Positions 1 through 5,693 of a stretch of DNA of 11,189 nt are shown here, piece after piece. The translations under genes were made by a program, and so were the position numbers. The notes beneath the pieces were generated by a model that searched no databases, had not been told where the DNA came from, and saw only the letters and a list, made by a program, of their open reading frames with translations. Every line of letters starts with the position of its first letter. Position 1 is the stretch's first letter. The DNA lies in the NCBI GenBank assembly GCA_016193385.1, contig JACPSF010000409.1:1-11189 (forward strand), read 5' to 3'. Source of the stretch: Deltaproteobacteria bacterium. Lineage in GTDB: Bacteria > Desulfobacterota_B > Binatia > UBA9968.

Positions 1-174
1 GCCTAGATTCGAGGCAGGCTCGCGACGGACACAAGTAAGGTGGTACTCAACCCACGGATATCAGCATGATCAACCGTCGTGATTACTGGCTCCGTCTCTT
101 CCGATTCCAAGGAGGAAAATCAAGAGAAGCCCAAATCCCCCACGTTTGACAATGGAAGTCATATCAACGCTGGC

Positions 175-210
175 GCTAAGCTGCCGCCCTCTGAGGGCGC
201 CAGCTTAAGC
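175..210. other. Strong hairpin just after the toxin-antitoxin pair
   Basis: A 36-base inverted repeat. GCTAAGCTG (175-183) pairs with CAGCTTAAGC (201-210) with one bulged base, and CGCCCTC (185-191) pairs with GAGGGCG (193-199) around a one-base centre, with one C/C mismatch between the two stems. It begins 6 bases downstream of the stop codon of the small antitoxin-like gene on the minus strand, where a transcription terminator would sit. No T-run follows it on the minus strand, so it is not a canonical intrinsic terminator. It could instead be an mRNA 3'-stabilising structure. Confidence 0.5.
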
Positions 211-216
211 GGTGTG

Positions 217-390
217 TTAGCTTCCAGTAGATTTCAGCCGCAGCTTGGGTCGACGAGACACCACCGGGTGACCGGAATCTTTTTCTTTCTTCTTCAGGTC
301 AGCACAAATGGCCGAGAGGTCGTAGTTAAATCTCGCCGCGTGGGCTTCCCTGACCTTGCGAACTTCGTCCACGATGGGATCTGATTTCAT
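217..390 (-). CDS. Small antitoxin-like partner of the PIN toxin
   Basis: This 57-residue protein is probably the antitoxin of the upstream PIN-domain toxin. The start MKSDPIVDEV at 390 is preferred over an in-frame ATG at 435 because an AGGAGG ribosome site (400-405) lies 9 bases before it, and because its ATG overlaps the toxin stop codon as ATGA (387-390). That overlap indicates translational coupling. The protein is charged: a probably helical N-terminal half (DPIVDEVRKVREAHAARF, then NYDLSAICADLKKKEKD) and a basic tail (VSRRPKLRLK). I see no ribbon-helix-helix or AbrB fold by eye. Small proteins starting like this are, from memory, commonly found just downstream of PIN toxins of the VYVETSVISY type. 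The toxin-first order is the reverse of classical vapBC. The pairing is well supported by position; antitoxin activity is an inference. Confidence 0.75.
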   Translation of the reverse strand: MKSDPIVDEVRKVREAHAARFNYDLSAICADLKKKEKDSGHPVVSRRPKLRLKSTGS

Positions 391-866
391 GGCTCGACAC
401 CTCCTAACTCTTCCGGTGAACAGATAACGGGGCATTCATAGCCTACCGCTTCGATAATAGTCCTGAGTCGCGCTTTCATCTCGGCATTGTTGATATGACG
501 AAAATTCCACGTCAAAAGAAAATCCATCCCATGCACGGTCGCCAGGGAAATATGCAGCGCGTCTTCGGCCCTCGATGAGGGGATAGCTCCCTCGTCCATC
601 AAGCGCTTGCCCAATTGCTCGGCAGCGTCGTTAATCTCCAGAATTGGCAGCCCTGAAATGGCTGCCAGTCGCCTTTGGGCCGCTTCAGCACCACCGGCTT
701 TGGCCTCCTCCACCACAAGCACCGAGACGTAGAGGTCAAACCTCTGTCTGGCGTCCTCCCACCATTCTTGCGTAAGGGTCTGCCTAGCGGCAGTGACAAT
801 ATCTCGACTCGGGCGAGCCGTGTAATAGCTAATGACCGAGGTCTCGACGTAAACGGAAGACTCCAT
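387..866 (-). CDS. VapC-like PIN-domain toxin
   Basis: A 159-residue PIN-domain protein, predicted to be the ribonuclease toxin of a type II toxin-antitoxin pair. PIN features are visible along the length. The N-terminal strand VYVETSVISY carries Glu8 where classical VapC has Asp. VVEEAKAG (51-58) supplies Glu53/Glu54, EDALHISLA (101-109) supplies Asp102, and LLTWNFRHI (117-125) matches the conserved C-terminal motif of this subfamily. Known VapC toxins are Mg2+-dependent endoribonucleases that cleave tRNA or rRNA, but the target here is unknown. The gene overlaps its downstream partner by 4 bases. No good Shine-Dalgarno sequence precedes the ATG at 866, so toxin translation may be weaker than that of the partner, whose site is AGGAGG. 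The length is slightly above the usual VapC size (about 130-140). Confidence 0.88.
   Translation of the reverse strand: MESSVYVETSVISYYTARPSRDIVTAARQTLTQEWWEDARQRFDLYVSVLVVEEAKAGGAEAAQRRLAAISGLPILEINDAAEQLGKRLMDEGAIPSSRAEDALHISLATVHGMDFLLTWNFRHINNAEMKARLRTIIEAVGYECPVICSPEELGGVEP
400..405 (-). promoter_or_regulatory. Ribosome binding site of the antitoxin-like gene
   Basis: AGGAGG on the minus strand lies 9 bases before the ATG at 388-390 and inside the 3' end of the toxin gene. It fixes the start of the small partner gene at 390 rather than at the in-frame ATG at 435. It also suggests the partner is translated more strongly than the toxin, which has no comparable site. Confidence 0.7.
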
Positions 867-1244
867 AACTCGGCCAGTCTAGCAGCAACCAGTCGCAGAA
901 GCTAACTAGTGAGTATATGGACGGCTAGATAGCACGTCCAAGGCTACTTACCGAAAACCACAAAATCTGGCGTACCATCCACCACTTGCCCGCCGTCTGT
1001 CAAGTCCTGTGCTGCCGTGCAATCCCGCCCGCAGTATAGCCCGATATTGGCCCGTGCAGGGTATCCAGATACCAGCCCGCGCGGTATAGCGCGATACTGG
1101 CCCGCAGACCATCGCTTGTGTGTCATTAAATAGACCATACCGTAGCCGTGAGCCGCGGCTCCTCTGCTGCCAAAACCACTCCATCCCTTCGAGCTGTTCC
1201 CAACGGGCCAGCCAGAAACAGCGACTTTCGGCCAACGTGCTGCT
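867..1244. other. Gene-poor stretch between the toxin gene and the CPKC-protein gene
   Basis: This 378-base stretch holds no gene I can support. Two overlapping minus-strand open frames (944-1138 and 948-1235) have no recognisable domain, no clear ribosome site, and run through the 25-bp tandem repeat, so I treat them as chance. The only clear structure is that repeat at 1031-1105. Confidence 0.5.
1031..1105. repeat. Three-unit 25-bp tandem repeat with internal GTAT/ATAC dyads
   Basis: Three contiguous 25-base units at 1031-1055, 1056-1080 and 1081-1105. Units 1 and 3 differ at 4 of 25 positions. Unit 2 differs from unit 3 at 8 positions, mostly in its first half. All share a GCAG/GCGG start and a GCCCG-type end. 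Units 2 and 3 carry short inverted repeats: GGTAT-ccag-ATACC at 1060-1073 and GTAT-agcgcg-ATAC at 1084-1097. There are no spacers, so this is not CRISPR. It may be a decaying minisatellite or a cluster of small palindromic sites. Confidence 0.65.
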
Positions 1245-1622
1245 TCAGGGCCGGGCGCGGGCCGCTGGAGCCGGTTGTTTTCCGCTCACCTTTCTTGCGT
1301 GCTCCAAGATCAGATCCCCCACGCCCATTCCGAGCCCTGCGCGCACCCTAATGGATCCCGTCAAGGGAACTGCTTCGAGCGTTAGCTGCTTCGCCTCTTC
1401 CTCATTCGTGGGGAAGAACGGCGCGCCAGGCTCAGAGTGAAGATAGAAGTCGCCCGATATCACGCCGCACTTCGGGCAGGTGTTTGCGTAATACCGCGAG
1501 CCCGATGTCTTGGAGTACTTTAGCTTGAACGATGGAAACCGATCACTCACGCACTGAAGGACCGCTTCGGGAAGTTCCTCGATCTCGGACAGGATACAAA
1601 TCTCGCCCTCTGCCTCTGGCAC
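1245..1622 (-). CDS. CPKC zinc-motif protein, probably 5'-frameshifted
   Basis: An unrecognised soluble protein of 125 residues if read from the GTG at 1622. Its best-defined segment is KYSKTSGSRYYANTCPKCG (35-53), followed by SGDFYLHSEPGAPFFP (56-71). This is a CxxC knuckle (Cys49, Cys52) and a conserved-looking aromatic block of the kind seen in uncharacterised proteins predicted to bind zinc. The GTG has no Shine-Dalgarno site, and coding-like sequence in the same frame continues upstream (GTFHPALVAPK before the GTG) as far as a stop at 1743-1745, without any start codon. An ATG at 1723 overlaps the upstream gene's stop codon as ATGA and has GGAGAG before it, but its frame closes after 15 codons at TAA 1676-1678. 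One extra base near the T/A run at 1674-1681 would join the two frames. So the annotated product is probably the bulk of a frameshifted gene or of an assembly-error gene. Function unknown. Confidence 0.6.
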   Translation of the reverse strand: MPEAEGEICILSEIEELPEAVLQCVSDRFPSFKLKYSKTSGSRYYANTCPKCGVISGDFYLHSEPGAPFFPTNEEEAKQLTLEAVPLTGSIRVRAGLGMGVGDLILEHARKVSGKQPAPAARARP

Positions 1623-1719
1623 CTTCGGGGCAACAAGGGCGGGGTGAAACGTGCCAGGCTTTCGTATTTTGCTTTTTAAAACGGCACCCTTAAAGTAGCC
1701 TTGTTCTGATCGATATCGA

Positions 1720-1887
1720 TCATGTGAGACTCTCCACGAGCTTCATTTCTTCTTCCGTCAGTCCGTAAAGCTGGCAGACAAGCCCGTTGATCTGGCGGTC
1801 GGTGGCCTCGATCTCGCGCTGAAGTCGGGTTTTGTCGTTTGGGTTCTTTGCGACCAGCTCTCCTATTTGCTTTGGGACCTCAGACAT
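1720..1887 (-). CDS. Remnant resembling the C-terminal tail of type II R-M enzymes
   Basis: A 55-residue open frame from ATG 1887. Its second half, LQREIEATDRQINGLVCQLY followed by GLTEEEMKLVES, closely resembles the extreme C-terminus of Eco57I/BREX-like and other type II restriction-modification methylases as I know the family (typical wording there: IDATDRQIDxLVYELYGLTEEEI). A stop lies three codons before the ATG, and the full enzymes are many hundreds of residues long. No methylase motif (NPPY) or nuclease motif is found upstream, where the MITE begins within about 120 bases. I therefore read this as the surviving 3' end of a deleted R-M gene, though a small stand-alone protein cannot be excluded. 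Its TGA overlaps the next gene's ATG (ATGA), which suggests the two were once one operon. Confidence 0.6.
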   Translation of the reverse strand: MSEVPKQIGELVAKNPNDKTRLQREIEATDRQINGLVCQLYGLTEEEMKLVESLT

Positions 1888-2008
1888 GTAGTCTCAGTCT
1901 AATCGAGGCGTGAGTTTTGGGGCAAGGGGAAATTTTCGGTATGCGTGCCACCCATCACAGATCGGTATTCAACAGAGGCAAACCTCCGTACAGGGCAACC
2001 AAAGCGAT

Positions 2009-2147
2009 CTATAGTGACGGAATTAAATAAGTTGACATCAAATCCCCTCTCGCTCTCCTAAATCCCCCTCTATCCCCCTTTACCAAAGGGGGAGAAAGGG
2101 GGATTTGAGGGAGGATAGGGTGATTATGGTAATTTTCTTTTTTCCTT
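2009..2147 (+). mobile_element. MITE, left copy, right end missing
   Basis: This copy is identical over all 139 bases to 5481-5619. It begins CTATAGTGACGGAATTA, contains a large palindrome (2060-2106), and stops at TTTTTTCCTT where the right copy continues into its terminal CACTATAG. Here the sequence changes to GGAAACCGG, so the right inverted end is lost. It lies 20 bases from the stop codon of the 581-residue ThDP enzyme. There is no coding capacity, so mobility would need a transposase from elsewhere. The plus-strand orientation is chosen arbitrarily. Confidence 0.82.
2060..2106. repeat. GGGGG/CCCCC double-stem palindrome in the left MITE
   Basis: AAATCCCCCT (2060-2069) pairs with AGGGGGATTT (2097-2106). 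Inside it, TCCCCCTTT (2073-2081) pairs with AAAGGGGGA (2085-2093) around an ACC loop, with a 3-base internal loop between the stems. Flanking bases extend the pairing imperfectly. Similar palindromes are, from memory, common intergenic repeats in environmental bacterial genomes. No T-run follows on either strand. Confidence 0.8.
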
Positions 2148-2167
2148 GGAAACCGGAGACGGATTTC

Positions 2168-3913
2168 TTATATCGGGCTTTTGCAAATCACGTTGACCAG
2201 GGCCTGGCGCTTTTCCTCCTTCACGACTCTGAGCGCCCGCCTCAAGGCATCCGGCAGCTCGGCTGGGTCCTCGACTCGAACCGCGTGTGCGCCGCAGGCC
2301 TGGGCGACGAGCTCGAAATTCGGCGACGGGCTCAAATCGCAACCGGGAAAGTTGCGCGTTTTCTGCGCGACGCCCTCCGGGTAGATCTCGCGCACCGTAC
2401 TGATGCTCGCGTTCCACGCCTGATTGTTGTAGACGACCGTGAGAAACGGAATACCGTACTTTCGCGCCGTAAAGTGGCAAGCGGTGGGCGCAGAAAAGAT
2501 GTACGCCCCATCCCCTTCCGCTGCGATGACCGTGGAATCGGGAGACCCCAGCTTCGTCCCGATAGCGGCGCCCAATCCCCAACCGAGGTGCCCTGCCGGA
2601 GGGAGACCATACAGGGAGCCGGGCCGGTTGAGCCCAATGACCTCCGCCAGAGGCGAAGTCACGGCCTCGTTGATCAAAATTGTCTTTTCATCCATCAGCT
2701 CGCCGATGCACTTCGAGACCCACAGGGGATGGATGGGCTTCTCATTCTTGACCCCCTCGATTCTCGCATCCCGTTCGCGCACCATAGACCGATGTTCGGC
2801 CTCAATCTTTTTCCGCCGCTCGGCGATCGATGAGTTTCCGGAGGTATCAGCCGCCATTCTCCGCTTAACGATCCCGTTCAAGACCGGGAGCGAGATCTCC
2901 GAGCAACCGGTAAGTGAGAGGTCGGCGGCGAAACCCCATATCGGAATCGAAGAGAACAACGGATCCCTTTCCAAATGGACGATCTTGGCGTCGGGCCTGA
3001 GAAAATCCCGGTTTGCCTGATGCCACGGCACGTCCACGTCGATGAGGAAAATGACGTCCGCGCCCTTCGCGTGCTTGACGGTTTCCGCTCCCAGATACAG
3101 GGGATGGTCCGTCGGGAAGTTCACGAACGTGGGATGCTGGACCACGGGGATCGAAAGCAGCTCCGCCAGCTCCACCAGGGAAGCGACCGCTTCGGGATTT
3201 CGTCCCAAATACTTGGTGACGATCAAGGGACTCCCGGCCGCCATCAGAAGGTCGGCGACCTTCTCCAGCGCCCCGCTCTCGGCCTGCATCTTCGTCGCGG
3301 GCTCGAGGGAGTCCCGAAAACGCCGCGTCGCTTGCAAAGCCTCGCACAACCATTCCCTGGGCAGAACCAGATAAACCGGGCCGCGCGGCTCGCTCATCGC
3401 GATTTTGTAAGCGCGCGAAACCACGGTGGCCAGATTCTGGTTGGACCTGACCTCGTAGTCCCACTTGACAAACTCGCGGACGAAGGCGCCCTGGTCCCTG
3501 GATTCCTGCCGCCAATGAATCATCCTGCTTTTGCCGCCCGGCAGCTCGCCTTCCGTAACCGGGGTCCTTCCTGCAACCAGGAAGAGCGGGACATTTGACG
3601 ATTGAGCATTCAGGATGCCCCCGAGGGCATTCGCCGTTCCGGGCAAAGTGTGGACGAGGACCATCTGCGGTTTGCCGGTGACGTTGTAGTAACCGTGCGC
3701 CATAGAAACGGCGGCCAGCTCATGGGGAACGACCAGCGGCTGGACGTCCGAGGGATCTTCTCTGGCCGTTCTGGCGAGGGCCTCGATGATCGGACCGTGG
3801 TCCGTCCCCGTGTTCGCAAAAATATACCGGACTGCGCCGAGCCCCCGGATCTGCTCCAGAAAAGCCTCCGCGCCGTTCGCAACCGGAATTTCTACCGCTC
3901 CCTTTACGGCCAT
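2168..3913 (-). CDS. ThDP-dependent decarboxylase/synthase-like enzyme (copy A)
   Basis: A 581-residue protein of the acetolactate synthase/benzoylformate decarboxylase superfamily, which uses thiamine diphosphate and Mg2+ to act on 2-oxo acids. The three-domain layout is complete. The N-terminal pyrimidine-binding domain (about 10-190) has the activating Glu65 in VVPHELAAVSMAHGYY. The central domain spans about 210-350. The C-terminal pyrophosphate domain (about 390-575) has the metal motif EGDGAY (466-471) closing with YNNQAW (495-500). PWHQANRDF (297-305) and WGFAADLSLTG (326-336) recur in near-identical form in the enzyme encoded at 5694-7415, so the two are paralogues. No FAD-specific acetolactate synthase feature or regulatory-subunit gene is evident, so a true biosynthetic ALS is unlikely. 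The start has AAGGA about 11 bases upstream. The gene lies 62 bases after the ATZ/TRZ amidohydrolase gene, within the MITE-bracketed segment. The substrate is unknown. Confidence 0.88.
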   Translation of the reverse strand: MAVKGAVEIPVANGAEAFLEQIRGLGAVRYIFANTGTDHGPIIEALARTAREDPSDVQPLVVPHELAAVSMAHGYYNVTGKPQMVLVHTLPGTANALGGILNAQSSNVPLFLVAGRTPVTEGELPGGKSRMIHWRQESRDQGAFVREFVKWDYEVRSNQNLATVVSRAYKIAMSEPRGPVYLVLPREWLCEALQATRRFRDSLEPATKMQAESGALEKVADLLMAAGSPLIVTKYLGRNPEAVASLVELAELLSIPVVQHPTFVNFPTDHPLYLGAETVKHAKGADVIFLIDVDVPWHQANRDFLRPDAKIVHLERDPLFSSIPIWGFAADLSLTGCSEISLPVLNGIVKRRMAADTSGNSSIAERRKKIEAEHRSMVRERDARIEGVKNEKPIHPLWVSKCIGELMDEKTILINEAVTSPLAEVIGLNRPGSLYGLPPAGHLGWGLGAAIGTKLGSPDSTVIAAEGDGAYIFSAPTACHFTARKYGIPFLTVVYNNQAWNASISTVREIYPEGVAQKTRNFPGCDLSPSPNFELVAQACGAHAVRVEDPAELPDALRRALRVVKEEKRQALVNVICKSPI

Positions 3914-3975
3914 CGGATTAATTCCTTTCTGTTGAAATCAACCTTTAAAACTTCCATTCCGCTCAAGCGCCGTCG

Positions 3976-5424
3976 CTACGCCTTCCGAATGGGAAAAGCG
4001 GGAGGGGTAATCTCCTCAGCGCTCCTTCCGGCCCAGTCGCGAGTCGCCCAGTTGTCCCACGCCCTTTTAGCGGTGGCTTCCCCTTGAGCCAGCAATTCTG
4101 CTTCGTCCACCCGCGTCGAATGACCCCGCTCGATGACGATCTCGCCATCGACTATCACGCTCTCGACATCGGCGCCGCTCCCGTACTCCACGAGCGCCGT
4201 TACCGGATCTCTAACGGGACCGTAGCGCAAAGTGCGCAGGTTCACAATCACGATATCCGCCTTGGCGCCTCGGGCTAGCCGTCCCAGGTCTTCCCGTCCC
4301 AGCGCCTTAGCGCCCCATACGGTAGCCGCGTTGAATACGGCCGCCGGTCGCGCGCCATGATATTTACGATCCACCAGGCGTGAAATCAAAGACGCGTAGC
4401 GCATCTCGGAGACAATATCCAGAGGGTAGGTATCCGTGCCGAGGCCGACGTTGATGCCGCGCTCGACGTAACTGTCGAAGGATTCCATGGCAAGGGCCAT
4501 CTTGGCATACTTATGCGGGCAATGGCCCACAGAAGCGCCGGTGGTCGCAATGACCTTTAGCTCGTCGCCAAAGGGGTAATCTACCCGCGAATGGCCGGCT
4601 ACGTAAACCACGTGCCCCAGCACGGTCTTGGGTCCGAGAACACCACTCTCCGCAAGGTACTCCACAATTGGTTTTCGGTGATGATAAAGGATCTGTAAAA
4701 ACTCCCGCAGGTTGCCTCCCGCGTGAATGTGGAGCCCGACCCCGAGTTCTTCGGCCGCCGCCGCTGACTCTTTCAAAAGCGACGGCTCGCAGGTTTCCGC
4801 TTGCGCCGGGTTCAGGATTCCCTGCAAGCGCCCTTGATGCGCGCCATGAAACTTTCGAATAAAGTCTGCGGCTTGCTGCAAACCCTTTCGCCCGTGATCC
4901 GGGCGCGCCTCGTAAAAATGGCGTCCTTCGCTGTCGGTGAAGATATCGTGACTGCGGTACGCCGGGCTGAAAAATACCCGCGCGCCAACTTGCCCGACCG
5001 TCTCGACATAGCCTTCGAAATCCCCGGGCCCGCTCCCAGGATCGAGAATGGTCGTAGCGCCGTTCTTGAGCGCGCTGAAAAGCGCGTACTTCCTTCCCAC
5101 CGCGACACTCGGTGGCGGAGGCGGAGTCATCTTTTCCTTGACGGGCGCGCCGAAGACAAAGTAGTTGGCGGAGAGATAATCCGTCTTGGTCGCATCCGTC
5201 AAGAGATAATCGCCAACATTCAGTTGGGAATGGACGTGCAGGTTGATAAAGCCCGGGCAAACCAGCTTTCCTGCCGCATCGATGGTCTTATCCGCCGGCA
5301 GCGCCCGGTCCGAACCCACGTAGTCGATAGTGTTGCCTTCGAGAACGACAACCCCGTCGGGTATCAGCTCGTGGTGACTTCCGGACCAACCCACCACCGC
5401 ACCGCCGAGGATCTTGATTCTCAT
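3976..5424 (-). CDS. ATZ/TRZ-type metal-dependent amidohydrolase
   Basis: A 482-residue amidohydrolase of the cytosine deaminase/atrazine chlorohydrolase/S-adenosylhomocysteine deaminase-like group. A short N-terminal beta domain leads into the TIM barrel with the metal motif PGFINLHVHSQLN (57-69; His63, His65). Further ligands expected in this family are visible: LHIHAGGN (His234), LGHVVYVAG (His271) and GLGTDTYPLD (Asp331). CPH at 302-304 matches the conserved His-containing loop of deaminases. The tail (about 380-435: GRLARGAKADIVIVN, then VIVDGEIVIERG) is the standard C-terminal beta-sandwich closure. These enzymes use Zn2+ or Fe2+ to remove amino, chloro or similar groups from heterocycles, or to open rings. 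The actual substrate here is unknown. A run of five prolines (101-105) between barrel elements is unusual. GGGAGG precedes the ATG. Together with copy A of the ThDP enzyme it forms the pair bracketed by the two MITE copies. Confidence 0.88.
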   Translation of the reverse strand: MRIKILGGAVVGWSGSHHELIPDGVVVLEGNTIDYVGSDRALPADKTIDAAGKLVCPGFINLHVHSQLNVGDYLLTDATKTDYLSANYFVFGAPVKEKMTPPPPPSVAVGRKYALFSALKNGATTILDPGSGPGDFEGYVETVGQVGARVFFSPAYRSHDIFTDSEGRHFYEARPDHGRKGLQQAADFIRKFHGAHQGRLQGILNPAQAETCEPSLLKESAAAAEELGVGLHIHAGGNLREFLQILYHHRKPIVEYLAESGVLGPKTVLGHVVYVAGHSRVDYPFGDELKVIATTGASVGHCPHKYAKMALAMESFDSYVERGINVGLGTDTYPLDIVSEMRYASLISRLVDRKYHGARPAAVFNAATVWGAKALGREDLGRLARGAKADIVIVNLRTLRYGPVRDPVTALVEYGSGADVESVIVDGEIVIERGHSTRVDEAELLAQGEATAKRAWDNWATRDWAGRSAEEITPPAFPIRKA

Positions 5425-5480
5425 AGCCCTGCCTCCCGAAAAGCCTTTTCCAATATCTGAGAGAGCCTCGACAGGCGCTA

Positions 5481-5628
5481 CTATAGTGACGGAATTAAAT
5501 AAGTTGACATCAAATCCCCTCTCGCTCTCCTAAATCCCCCTCTATCCCCCTTTACCAAAGGGGGAGAAAGGGGGATTTGAGGGAGGATAGGGTGATTATG
5601 GTAATTTTCTTTTTTCCTTCCACTATAG
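5481..5628 (+). mobile_element. Complete MITE, IS630/Tc1-like ends with TA duplication
   Basis: A 148-base non-coding repeat bounded by CTATAGTG (5481-5488) and its exact reverse complement CACTATAG (5621-5628). The simplest reading is a 142-base element at 5484-5625 (TAGTG...CACTA) flanked by a duplicated TA (5482-5483 and 5626-5627). Removing the element and one TA restores CTAG, which is the known preferred target of IS630. The ends keep only short identity beyond TAGTG. The first 139 bases equal the copy at 2009-2147. It sits in the gap between the ThDP gene at 5694-7415 and the amidohydrolase gene at 3976-5424, so it may interrupt or modulate that operon. A TTGACA (5504-5509) resembles a -35 box but has no convincing -10 partner. 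Confidence 0.82.
5532..5578. repeat. GGGGG/CCCCC double-stem palindrome in the right MITE
   Basis: This is the same 47-base nested palindrome as at 2060-2106, with an inner 9-bp stem around ACC and an outer 10-bp stem. It is base-for-base identical. In transcripts of the operon it would form a very stable hairpin between the ThDP gene and the amidohydrolase gene, which could stabilise the upstream mRNA or reduce downstream expression. Confidence 0.8.
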
Positions 5629-5693
5629 GAGAGGGTTGAGCCGACTTTGCGCGCGATGCCCCTCTAGGCTAAAGACGCCAACGAGATAAATGG

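Noticed and set aside
79..384. Plus-strand open frame of 101 codons at the left end
   Set aside because: It runs antisense through the antitoxin-like gene and the hairpin, and its product shows no domain-like pattern.
1031..1105. Possible CRISPR array
   Set aside because: The units are directly adjacent with no spacers, and the repeat copies diverge too much.
944..1235. Two overlapping minus-strand open frames across the 25-bp repeat
   Set aside because: The predicted peptides mirror the repeat (YRAI/RYTA-like segments), lack a clear ribosome site and match no family I know.
2032..2037. TTGACA in the MITE as an outward-facing promoter
   Set aside because: It matches a -35 box, but the bases 16-18 further on give no acceptable -10 hexamer.
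2060..2106. Palindrome as an intrinsic terminator for the ThDP gene
   Set aside because: The stem is very stable and lies just past the stop codon, but no T-run follows on either strand. The identical copy sits between two genes of the cluster, so it is better explained as part of the MITE.
2105..2833. Plus-strand open frame of 242 codons beginning in the MITE
   Set aside because: It is antisense to the ThDP enzyme gene, whose motifs and codon structure explain the stretch.
2168..3913. Biosynthetic acetolactate synthase (ilvB)
   Set aside because: No regulatory subunit or branched-chain genes are nearby, and the central-domain motifs are shared with the copy B paralogue rather than with biosynthetic ALS.
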